Shown here one piece after another: positions 8,264 to 14,589 of a stretch of 64,000 nt of DNA (position 1 is its first letter; each line of letters opens with the position of its first letter). The notes beneath the pieces are model-generated. The model did no database searches. It was not told where the DNA came from and was given only the letters and a program-made list of their open reading frames with translations. Source of the DNA: JALYYC01 sp039922495 (GTDB lineage Bacteria > Chloroflexota > Dormibacteria > CF-121); the NCBI GenBank assembly GCA_039922495.1, contig JBDTEO010000019.1:124001-188000 (forward strand), written 5' to 3'. The translations under genes were made by a program, and so were the position numbers.

Positions 8264-8384
8264 GTCCCTAGGGGAGCGGAATGCTGAGAACGCCGGCCGG
8301 CCGGCTAACCCTAAGAGAGCTGATCAGGGTCATACCTGCGGAGCGAAGGGGCTCGAGCATTCCGCCAACGTCCGGGATGCTGCT
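8264..8384 (+). promoter_or_regulatory. TPP (THI-box) riboswitch with translational expression platform
   Basis: The aptamer at 8264-8352 shows the THI-box landmarks in order: GGGGAGC (8271-8277), CTGAGA (8284-8289), ACCCT, CTGATCAGGGT, ATACC, GCGGAGCGAAGGGG. P1 pairs GTCCCT (8264-8269) with AGGGGC (8347-8352). Downstream, AGCATTCC (8356-8363) pairs with GGGATGCT (8374-8381), hiding the GGGA Shine-Dalgarno seven bases before the thiE ATG. The same segment, AGCATTCCGC (8356-8365), is fully complementary to GCGGAATGCT (8276-8285) inside the aptamer. The two pairings exclude each other, giving a readable on/off switch acting on translation. No U-tract follows. Confidence 0.95.
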
Positions 8385-9056
8385 ATGGGATCACTGGCCG
8401 AGGACCGTCGCGAGCGATTGGCGCAGATGCGCCTCTACGTCATCACGGGTGACGGCGGTGACGAAGCCGAGACCACCCGGATCGTCGAGGCCGCCCTGGA
8501 AGGCGGGGCCGACGTCATTCAACTACGCAAGAAATCAATGCCGAAGGGCGACCAATACCGCCTCGCGGTCGCGCTTCGGCGGCTCACTCGCGCGCATGAT
8601 GCGCTCCTGATCATCAATGACCATCCCGACCTCGCGATCGTGGCGGATGCCGACGGCGTTCATCTCGGCCAGGATGATTTCCCGCCCGCCATCATCCGTC
8701 GGCTCGACGGCTTTGCCGGCCGCCTGCTCGGCCGGAGCACCCACTCGCTGGCGCAGGCCCAGGCGGCGATTGCCGATGGGGTGGACTACCTGGGTGTCGG
8801 CCCGGTCTTCGAAACGCCGACCAAGGCCGGCCGGCCGGCGGTCGGGTGCGAGCTCGTCTCGCAGGTGGCGGCCGAGATCAGCGCTCCCTTTGTCGCCATC
8901 GGCGGCATCGACCTGGTGACCGCGCCCACCGTCGTCGAAGCCGGCGCCCCGGCGATCGCCGTGGTGCGGGCCGTGTACGACGCGGCCGACCCCGGGGAGA
9001 CGGCGCGCCGCCTCCGCGAAATCGTGGCGACGCGACTGCAGGCGGCTCGACCATGA
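8385..9056 (+). CDS. thiE: Thiamine-phosphate synthase
   Basis: ThiE joins HMP pyrophosphate and thiazole phosphate to thiamine monophosphate. The 223-residue TIM-barrel shows RLYVITGD at the start, VIQLRKKSM, LIINDHPDLAIVADADGVHLGQDD (pyrophosphate site), GRSTHSLAQAQAA, YLGVGPVFETPTK and VAIGGI. ATG 8385 lies seven bases after the GGGA that the riboswitch can sequester, which supports this start. First gene of the thiE-thiSG-thiL run; its stop overlaps the next ATG (ATGA). Expression is presumably repressed by TPP. Confidence 0.96.
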   Translation: MGSLAEDRRERLAQMRLYVITGDGGDEAETTRIVEAALEGGADVIQLRKKSMPKGDQYRLAVALRRLTRAHDALLIINDHPDLAIVADADGVHLGQDDFPPAIIRRLDGFAGRLLGRSTHSLAQAQAAIADGVDYLGVGPVFETPTKAGRPAVGCELVSQVAAEISAPFVAIGGIDLVTAPTVVEAGAPAIAVVRAVYDAADPGETARRLREIVATRLQAARP

Positions 9057-10036
9057 GCAACGTCACCGTCACCCTGAACGGCAAGCCCCGGACCGTGGTG
9101 GACGGTCTCAGCCTGCTCCAACTGCTCGAGCAGCTCGACGTCCAGCCAGGACGGGTCGTGATCGAGCACAACCGCGAAATCCGCCGCCTCGAGGACTTCG
9201 AAAAGACCAACGTCCACGCCGGCGACGAGCTGGAGCTGGTCTACTTCGTCGGCGGCGGCGCGTCCGATAGCGATGCACCGCTGGTCATCGGCGGCCGGCC
9301 GATTCGCTCACGGCTCATCCACGGCACGGGCCGCTTCAGCTCCAACGAGATGTTGACCCGGTGCCTTATGGCCGCGCGCCCCGACATGATCACGGTTGCC
9401 ATCCGGCGGCTGAACCTGGACGGCGGCCGGTCGGAGCTCGAGGGCGTTGACCTGCGCACGTACACGCTGCTGCCCAACACGGCGGGCGCGACCACCGCCG
9501 ACGGCGCGGTGCGACTGGCCCGCCTCGCGCGGGCCGCCGGATACTCGGACTTCATCAAAGTCGAGGTCATCGGCGACCAGGACAGCCTGCTGCCGGATCC
9601 CCACGGCACCCTCGAGGCGACCCGGCAGCTGGTCAAGGAAGGCTTCATCGTCATGGCCTATACCAGCGACGACGTCGTCCAGGCGATGCGGCTGGCGGAG
9701 GCGGGGGCCGCGGCGGTGATGCCGGGTGCGGCGCCGATCGGCACCACCCTGGGGTTGCAGAACCTGTTGAACCTCGAGCTGATTATCAAGAAGGTCCAGG
9801 TTCCGGTGATCGTCGATGCCGGGCTGGGCGTGCCGTCAGAAGCCGCGCGCTGCCTGGAGCTGGGGGCTGCGGCGGTGCTGGTGAATACCGCGATTGCGCG
9901 GGCGCAAAATCCGCCGGAGATGGCGCGCGCCTTTGCCGAGGCCGTCGTCGCCGGCCGCCGCGGATTTCTGGCCGGCCGTGCGCAGATCGGCCTCAAGGCG
10001 GTGGCGAGCAGCCCGGTCGAGGGCGTCCCCGTATAG
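9053..10036 (+). CDS. thiSG: ThiS-ThiG fusion: sulfur carrier plus thiazole synthase
   Basis: A 327-residue protein starting at ATG 9053 (ATGA overlap with thiE). Residues 1-69 are the ubiquitin-like sulfur carrier ThiS, ending YFVGGG. Residues 77-327 are ThiG, which builds thiazole phosphate from deoxyxylulose phosphate, dehydroglycine and ThiS-thiocarboxylate: RLIHGTGRF, the Schiff-base lysine 169 in FIKVEVIGD, PVIVDAGLGVPSEAARCLELGA, VLVNTAIA. The ThiS di-glycine, normally a free C terminus that is adenylated and sulfurated, is internal here, so either a cleavage frees it or sulfur is handled differently. Such fusions are annotated in other bacteria. No thiF, thiO or thiH is in the window. 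Confidence 0.93.
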   Translation: MSNVTVTLNGKPRTVVDGLSLLQLLEQLDVQPGRVVIEHNREIRRLEDFEKTNVHAGDELELVYFVGGGASDSDAPLVIGGRPIRSRLIHGTGRFSSNEMLTRCLMAARPDMITVAIRRLNLDGGRSELEGVDLRTYTLLPNTAGATTADGAVRLARLARAAGYSDFIKVEVIGDQDSLLPDPHGTLEATRQLVKEGFIVMAYTSDDVVQAMRLAEAGAAAVMPGAAPIGTTLGLQNLLNLELIIKKVQVPVIVDAGLGVPSEAARCLELGAAAVLVNTAIARAQNPPEMARAFAEAVVAGRRGFLAGRAQIGLKAVASSPVEGVPV

Positions 10037-10089
10037 GCAGACCGCTCCGCCGCACGCAAACCCTCGCCGATCTCGGTGAGCAGGGGCTG

Positions 10090-11037
10090 TTGCGGAAGCT
10101 CAGCCGCTACTTCGAGAACCAGACGCCTGACCTGCTCGTCCCCGCACCCGAGGATGACGCCGCGGTATGGCGTGGCGATCCATTCGTGGTCGCGACGGTG
10201 GACACCCTGGTCGAGGGCATCGACTTCCGGCTTGACTGGCCGGGATTTGATTTCCGCGTGCTGGGCCGCCGGCTGCTGGCGATCAACCTGAGCGACCTGG
10301 CGGCGATGGGTGCCGAGCCCCGTCATGCCCTGGTGTCGCTGTGCCTGCGGCGGGATATGCGTGCCGCCGACGTCGACCGGCTCTATCGTGGCCTCGCCGA
10401 GCAGGCTCGCCGCTTTCGCTGCTCGATCGCGGGCGGGGATTTGAGCGCGACCGAGGGGCCGCTGACGGCCACGGTGGCGCTGATCGGCCGGGTGGCGTCG
10501 GCGCGCCGGCTGCTGAAGCGGGCGGGGGCGAAGCCGGGCTGGCAGATCGCGGTGACCGGGTCGTTGGGAGGCGCCGCTGCCGGACTGCGGTTACTCGAGG
10601 CGGGGCAGGATCCGCGAGTTCCCGCAGAGCGCGACTGGGTCAGCCGGCAGCTCGACCCGCAGCCCCGGATCGACGCCGGACGCACGCTCGTCGAGACCGG
10701 GGTGCGCGTCGCGGGCGATATCAGCGACGGGCTCTACCGGGAGGTCGAGAAGCTGACCCAGCCACAAGGGCTTGGCGCGACGCTCGATCTGCAGCGGTTG
10801 CCGCTGGCGCGCGGTCTCGGTTCAGACCAATGGCGCCTCGGGCTCGCGGACTCCGAGGATTTCGAGCTGATCTGTGCCGCACCGGCGGTGCGGATGCGAG
10901 AGGCCGCGAAGGCGCTGCGGGCGAGCGCCAGTCCGCTGACGATCGTGGGGACCATCGATGCCGCGCGCGGCATCCGGCTGCGGGCCGGCCAAGCCCCGGT
11001 GGCGATGGAGCGCGTGGGCTATCAGCATTTTCGTTGA
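10090..11037 (+). CDS. thiL: Thiamine-monophosphate kinase
   Basis: ThiL phosphorylates thiamine monophosphate to the cofactor TPP. Motifs of the PurM/ThiL fold are present: LLVPAPEDDAAVWRGD, ATVDTLVEGIDFRLDW, GRRLLAINLSDLAAMGAEPRHALVSL, CSIAGGDLSATEGPL, GDISDGLYREVEKL, and DSEDFELICA. TTG 10090 is the first standard start, giving 315 residues. The codons just upstream (10060-10089) read TLADLGEQGL, which matches the usual ThiL N terminus (T-L-x-x-L-G-E). The true start is therefore probably upstream at a non-standard codon such as ACG 10054 or ATA 10033. tsaE follows with overlap. Confidence 0.9.
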   Translation: MRKLSRYFENQTPDLLVPAPEDDAAVWRGDPFVVATVDTLVEGIDFRLDWPGFDFRVLGRRLLAINLSDLAAMGAEPRHALVSLCLRRDMRAADVDRLYRGLAEQARRFRCSIAGGDLSATEGPLTATVALIGRVASARRLLKRAGAKPGWQIAVTGSLGGAAAGLRLLEAGQDPRVPAERDWVSRQLDPQPRIDAGRTLVETGVRVAGDISDGLYREVEKLTQPQGLGATLDLQRLPLARGLGSDQWRLGLADSEDFELICAAPAVRMREAAKALRASASPLTIVGTIDAARGIRLRAGQAPVAMERVGYQHFR

Positions 11038-11473
11038 GACCCACTCGGCCGAAGAGACCCGATCGCTGGGCGCCCGCCTGGCGTCGAGCCTCGAAGCGGG
11101 CGACGTCATCGCGCTCGACGGCGATCTGGGCAGCGGAAAAACCGAGCTGGTCAAAGGCATCGCGCAGGGGTTGGGGGTGACCGGCAACGTCCACAGTCCG
11201 ACCTTCGTTCTGCATCATCACTATCCCGGCCCGATCCCCCTGGAGCACTACGACCTCTACCGACTGGAAGGGGCGAGCTGGATCGATGCGGGACTCGACG
11301 AACCATCTCCGGATACGATCGCCGTGATCGAGTGGCCGGCACGCGCCGCGCCGCTCGAGGCGTGGGCGACCATCCAGATCGAGCTGGCGGTTACCGGGGA
11401 GACGGCGCGCCGCCTGGCGTTGCGCCGCGGCCCGGACCGGGTACGGAGGATTTTCGATGCGGCTGGCGATTGA
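11021..11473 (+). CDS. tsaE: tRNA t6A biosynthesis ATPase TsaE, non-standard start likely
   Basis: TsaE is the small ATPase that works with TsaB and TsaD to place threonylcarbamoyl on A37 of ANN-decoding tRNAs. The Walker A is GDLGSGKTELVKGIAQGLG, followed by SPTFVLHHHY, LEHYDLYRLE and VIEWP. Homologues start just before THSAEETRSLG; in this frame only ATC 11021 or ATT 11027 lies there, both inside thiL, with GGAG at 11007-11010. The nearest standard start, ATG 10958, would add about 20 atypical residues read from thiL. Length from 11021 is 150 residues, normal for TsaE. The end overlaps tsaB by 17 bases. Confidence 0.88.
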   Translation: MSIFVETHSAEETRSLGARLASSLEAGDVIALDGDLGSGKTELVKGIAQGLGVTGNVHSPTFVLHHHYPGPIPLEHYDLYRLEGASWIDAGLDEPSPDTIAVIEWPARAAPLEAWATIQIELAVTGETARRLALRRGPDRVRRIFDAAGD

Positions 11474-12104
11474 CACCTCCGGGGTGGAGCAGGCGATAGC
11501 CCTGCTGGACGGAACCCGCCTGGTCGGGGCGGCGGATTGGATCCGCTCGCGCGAGGATCCGCCGGTGCTGAAGCGCCTGCAGACCGTGCTGCGCGATGCC
11601 GGCGCCCGTCCCGAGGACCTGGAGGCGGTGGCGGCCGCGCGCGGTCCCGGGTCGTTCACGGGGTTGCGGGTCGGCCTGGCGCTGGCGGCGGGACTCGCGT
11701 ACGCGCGGCACGTTCCCCTGTACTTGCTCGACAGCCTGCCGGTGCTGGCGCAACGCAGCCGGCCGGATCCCGCGTCGATCGCCATTCGCGACGCCGGCCA
11801 TGGCGAGGTCTACGCCTGGCGAGAAGGCGAGGAGGTGTGCCGCTTTCCGCTGGAGGCGCTGGCCGGCTGGCTCCCGGCAAGCGGTCGGATCATGGTCGAA
11901 CCGGCGGGCAAGCTGGCGGCCTGGTCGCCGGTCCACGCCAGCCTCGAACTCCCGGTTGGGGACCGTCGTCCAGCCAGCGAGGCGCTCGGAGCCTGCGCGA
12001 TCGAGGCATTCGATTTCGCAAAACCGGTGCGATATGATGAGGTGCAGGCGCTCTATGTCCAGCCGGCCGCCGCCGAGGAGCGCAAAAGGAAGGCGCCATC
12101 ATGA
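11457..12104 (+). CDS. tsaB: tRNA t6A biosynthesis protein TsaB
   Basis: TsaB is the inactive ASKHA-fold paralogue of TsaD that scaffolds the t6A synthase. The 215-residue product begins MRLAIDTSGVEQAIALLDG and carries AAARGPGSFTGLRVGLALAAGLAY, the most conserved TsaB segment, then a short divergent C-terminal half (SIAIRDAGHGEVYAWREG). ATG 11457 overlaps tsaE. The stop overlaps the rimI ATG as ATGA, so tsaE-tsaB-rimI-tsaD form one tightly coupled unit. Confidence 0.93.
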   Translation: MRLAIDTSGVEQAIALLDGTRLVGAADWIRSREDPPVLKRLQTVLRDAGARPEDLEAVAAARGPGSFTGLRVGLALAAGLAYARHVPLYLLDSLPVLAQRSRPDPASIAIRDAGHGEVYAWREGEEVCRFPLEALAGWLPASGRIMVEPAGKLAAWSPVHASLELPVGDRRPASEALGACAIEAFDFAKPVRYDEVQALYVQPAAAEERKRKAPS

Positions 12105-12643
12105 TGCAGCTCAAATCTCGGGTGCTGGTCGACGCCATGCGCGAGGAAGACATCGCGCAGATTCAGACTATTGAACGGGAGATCTTCCCCACGCCCTGGC
12201 CGCGCAACGCCTACTACCGGGAGCTCCATCACAACCGGTCGGCGTACTACCTTGTGCTGCGCCGCGACGAGGACATCGTTGGCTACGCGGGCCTCTGGAA
12301 GATGAGCGACGAAGCCCATATCACGACCGTCGGGGTGCGGGCCGGCGAGCAAGGCAAGGGATATGGCCATGCGCTGATGGCCGCGCTCATCCAGCGGGCC
12401 TACCAGCTCGGGTCGCGCTGGCTCACGCTCGAAGTCCGGCCGACGAACGATGTCGCGGTCAGGCTGTACGAGAAGTTCGGGTTCAAAGTGATCGGCCGGC
12501 GCCGAGGCTACTACACCGACAACAACGAGGACGCGATCGTGATGTGGTCGGATTCGATCCAGGCGCCGAGCTTCAAGCGGCGCTTCGCGGAAATCCTGCA
12601 GTCGCTGGAGATCGAAGGGATCGCCGGCGCGCCACCCGACTAA
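12101..12643 (+). CDS. rimI: Ribosomal-protein-alanine N-acetyltransferase RimI-like
   Basis: GNAT acetyltransferase, family member that acetylates the N-terminal alanine of ribosomal protein S18; commonly lies between tsaB and tsaD. The 180 residues contain VDAMREEDIAQIQTIER, FPTPWPRNAYYREL, HITTVGVRAGEQGKGYGHALM (acetyl-CoA loop Q/R-x-x-G-x-G) and NDVAVRLYEKFGFKVIGRRRGYY, all typical of RimI. ATG 12101 follows AAAGGAAGG at 12084-12092. A basic/acidic tail beyond residue 150 is longer than in the enteric enzyme. Confidence 0.9.
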   Translation: MMQLKSRVLVDAMREEDIAQIQTIEREIFPTPWPRNAYYRELHHNRSAYYLVLRRDEDIVGYAGLWKMSDEAHITTVGVRAGEQGKGYGHALMAALIQRAYQLGSRWLTLEVRPTNDVAVRLYEKFGFKVIGRRRGYYTDNNEDAIVMWSDSIQAPSFKRRFAEILQSLEIEGIAGAPPD

Positions 12644-12654
12644 GCCGGACGACC

Positions 12655-13650
12655 CTGCAACTTCTCGCGATCGAGACCTCGTGCGACGAGACGGCCGCGG
12701 CCGTGGTGGTCAGCGGGCCGCGGGCGCTCTCCAACATCGTGCGCTCGCAGGACGCGCTCCATGCGCCCTACGGCGGCGTCGTCCCCGAGCTCGCGGCGCG
12801 GGCCCATCTGCAGACGATCGTGCCGGTCGTCGAGCGCGCCCTCGACGTCGCCGGCACCCGCTGGGATGCGATCGAGGCGCTGGCGGTCACGCGTGGTCCC
12901 GGGTTGATCGGGTGCCTTTTGGTGGGGGTCAACCTGGCCCAGGCGATCGGCTGGGCGCGCGGCCTGCCGGTGCTCGGCGTCAGCCACCTCGCCGGCCACC
13001 TCTACGCAGCCCAGCTGGAGGACCCCGCGATCGCGCCCCCGGCGCTGGCGCTGATCGTTTCCGGTGGCCATAGCGACCTGATCCGCTGGCGCCAGGATGG
13101 CCGCATCGACGTCATCGGGCGGACCCGCGACGACGCCGCCGGCGAGGCCTTCGACAAGGGCGCCCGCATCCTCGGCCTGCCGTTTCCCGGCGGCCCGGCG
13201 ATCGATCGGCTGGCGGCGGTGGGGGACCCGCGGGCGGTCGCCTTCCCGCGTCCGCGCGCACCTGGGTTCGATTTCAGCTTCAGCGGGGTCAAGACGGCGC
13301 TGCTCTACGACGTCCGCAAGCGGGGTCAGCTGTCCGATCAGACCCGGGCTGACCTGGCGGCCAGTTACCAGGAGGCGATCGTCGATGCGCTGCTGACCCG
13401 GGTCGAGGCCGCGGTCCAGGCTGAACCGGCGCCGACCATCATCCTGGGCGGCGGCGTGGCCCGCAACCGGCGCCTGCGGGAGTCCGCCGAAGCCCGCCTC
13501 GGGCGGCTGGCTCGGGTGGTGATCCCGGCTCCAGAGCTCTGCACCGACAATGCCGCGATGATCGGGGCCGCCGCGCTCGGCGCCGGCCTTCCGCTAAACC
13601 CCGACTGGGCGGTCTTCGACGCCGACCCCGGCCTCGGCTTCGCCGCTTGA
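12655..13650 (+). CDS. tsaD: tRNA N6-adenosine threonylcarbamoyltransferase, probable CTG start
   Basis: TsaD is the catalytic subunit that transfers threonylcarbamoyl to A37. Reading from CTG 12655 gives 331 residues beginning M-QLLAIETSCDETAAAVV, matching the normal N terminus exactly. The metal site HAPYGGVVPELAARAH, the segment VTRGPGLIGCLLVGVN, GVSHLAGHLYA, VSGGHSDLI and GGGVARNRRLRE are intact. No ATG, GTG or TTG is in frame between 12544 and 12655; the upstream GTG 12544 would read 37 residues through rimI. The CTG lies 11 bases after the rimI stop. A TTGAAA -35-like element for groES overlaps the stop. Confidence 0.93.
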   Translation: MQLLAIETSCDETAAAVVVSGPRALSNIVRSQDALHAPYGGVVPELAARAHLQTIVPVVERALDVAGTRWDAIEALAVTRGPGLIGCLLVGVNLAQAIGWARGLPVLGVSHLAGHLYAAQLEDPAIAPPALALIVSGGHSDLIRWRQDGRIDVIGRTRDDAAGEAFDKGARILGLPFPGGPAIDRLAAVGDPRAVAFPRPRAPGFDFSFSGVKTALLYDVRKRGQLSDQTRADLAASYQEAIVDALLTRVEAAVQAEPAPTIILGGGVARNRRLRESAEARLGRLARVVIPAPELCTDNAAMIGAAALGAGLPLNPDWAVFDADPGLGFAA

Positions 13651-13676
13651 AAGTCGGGGTCGTAATCGGCTATCAT
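13647..13676 (+). promoter_or_regulatory. groES promoter
   Basis: TTGAAA at 13647-13652 and TATCAT at 13671-13676 are separated by 18 bases, a good housekeeping-sigma promoter. The predicted transcription start near 13683 falls inside the CIRCE operator, the arrangement expected for HrcA repression. Confidence 0.7.
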
Positions 13677-13702
13677 TAGCACTCGGGCTAACTGAGTGCT
13701 AA
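13676..13702 (+). promoter_or_regulatory. CIRCE operator (HrcA binding site)
   Basis: Exact consensus inverted repeat TTAGCACTC, nine-base spacer, GAGTGCTAA. HrcA binds this element and represses chaperonin genes until heat or misfolded protein titrates it. It overlaps the predicted groES transcription start and lies 26 bases before the groES ATG. Confidence 0.98.
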
Positions 13703-13728
13703 CTTACAACCTAACAGGAGGGTTGACC

Positions 13729-14031
13729 ATGCAATTGAGACCACTCGGCGATCGCGTCGTCATCAAGCCGGTCGAGCGTGAGGACAAGACCAAGAGCGGC
13801 ATTCTGCTGCCGGACACCGCCAAAGAGAAGCCGCAGGAAGGCATGATCGAAGCCGTCGGCAATGGCCGCTTCATCGAGGCCACCGGTAAGCGGGAGCCCC
13901 TCGATGTCAAGATCGGCGATCGCGTGGTCTACGCGAAGTACGCGGGCAGCGAGATCAAGCTCGACGAGACCGAGTACCTGATCCTGTCGGAGAAGGACAT
14001 CCTCGCCGTCGTCGCCAACGGCAAGAGCTAA
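13729..14031 (+). CDS. groES: Co-chaperonin GroES
   Basis: The 10-kDa lid of the GroEL folding chamber. ATG 13729 follows a strong AGGAGG at 13716-13721 and gives 100 residues starting MQLRPLGDRVVIKPVERE. The mobile loop KTKSGILLPDTAKEKPQEG and the tail TEYLILSEKDILAVV are normal. A longer frame from TTG 13696 is rejected because it would run over the CIRCE element. groEL does not follow: a terminator and a convergent gene come next, so groES is a single-gene transcript here. Confidence 0.97.
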   Translation: MQLRPLGDRVVIKPVEREDKTKSGILLPDTAKEKPQEGMIEAVGNGRFIEATGKREPLDVKIGDRVVYAKYAGSEIKLDETEYLILSEKDILAVVANGKS

Positions 14032-14037
14032 ACGCTG

Positions 14038-14080
14038 AAAACAAAAAAAGCCAGCCTCAGGGGCTGGCTTTTTTTGTTTT
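14038..14080. terminator. Bidirectional intrinsic terminator between groES and the peroxiredoxin
   Basis: A perfect 19-base inverted repeat (14038-14056 and 14062-14080) around a TCAGG loop. The GC core AGCCAGCC/GGCTGGCT is flanked by an A-run on one side and a T-run on the other, so it can end transcripts in both directions. The last eight codons of the reverse peroxiredoxin gene, including its stop, are read from this element. Confidence 0.95.
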
Positions 14081-14563
14081 CGGGATTCGCGGGAGGCCCA
14101 GCATCGCCTCGTTCATCTCCGCGTACTGATCCGGGTTGCGCCAGTCATAGTGCGGATTCCGCCAGCGGACGTAGCCCCGGTAGTCGATCAAGAAGAGCGA
14201 TCGCTGGGCGAAGCCTTTGTCTTCCAGGAGGACGCCGTAGCGGCGGCTGACCGACTTGTCCCAGTCGGCGAGCAGGGGGAAGGGCAGGTCACCGAGGCTC
14301 TTGCTGTAGGCCTTGTGCGCCCAGATGTGGTCGACGCTGATGGCGAGCACCTGCGTCACGCCCTTGACGAATTGCTGGTGATCACCTCGCAAGGAGGTGA
14401 GCTCATTTGTTCAGCCGGGACTGAAGTCGAAGACGTAGAACGCTACCAGCACATGGCGGGAGCCGCGGTAGCTGCTCAGGGCAATCGGATCGCCGTCCGG
14501 CGTCGCCGACAGCGAGAACTCGGGTGCCAGGTCGCCAACGCTCGGCACCACGTGATCCGGCAT
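14057..14563 (-). CDS. Peroxiredoxin (AhpC/TSA family) with in-frame TGA at the peroxidatic position: putative selenoprotein
   Basis: Thiol peroxidases reduce peroxides with a catalytic cysteine. From ATG 14563 the frame reads GDLAPEFSLSA, LSSYRGSRHVLVAFYVFDFSPG, a TGA codon (14411-14413) at residue 51, then TNELTSLRGDHQQF, VLAISVDHIWAHKAY, FPLLADW and SLFLIDYRGYVRW. Homologues have Cys where this TGA stands (F-S-P-x-C-T-x-E). The rest of the 168-residue protein is intact and contains no cysteine at all, so selenocysteine-51 would be the only redox residue. A seven-pair hairpin follows the TGA. TATAGT (14572-14577, reverse) lies eight bases before the ATG. If TGA is a true stop the gene is dead. 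Confidence 0.82.
14382..14400 (-). promoter_or_regulatory. Candidate bacterial SECIS hairpin
   Basis: On the reverse strand, ten bases after the in-frame TGA, TCACCTC and GAGGTGA form a perfect seven-base-pair stem around a CTTGC loop; the loop starts 17 bases after the TGA. Bacterial SECIS elements are hairpins at this distance inside the coding region that recruit SelB. A loop guanine is present, but as the fourth loop base rather than in the first two positions often reported, so the match is partial. Confidence 0.55.
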
Positions 14564-14571
14564 CGTCCCAC

Positions 14572-14579
14572 ACTATAGT
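14572..14579. promoter_or_regulatory. Palindromic divergent -10 element
   Basis: ACTATAGT is its own reverse complement, so each strand reads TATAGT: eight bases before the peroxiredoxin ATG on the reverse strand and ten bases before the phosphoribosyltransferase GTG on the forward strand. Neither gene has a Shine-Dalgarno, consistent with two short or leaderless transcripts starting back to back. Confidence 0.55.
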
Positions 14580-14589
14580 CGGCTCCACA

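Noticed and set aside
14391..14412. Perfect forward Shine-Dalgarno AAGGAGGTGA followed by a TTG
   Set aside because: The frame after it stops within a few codons and it lies antisense to the peroxiredoxin hairpin; not a translation start.
14057..14563. Simple nonsense-mutation pseudogene as explanation of the peroxiredoxin TGA
   Set aside because: Not excluded, but less likely: the only lesion is at the catalytic cysteine codon, the protein has no other cysteine, both halves are conserved and a hairpin follows.
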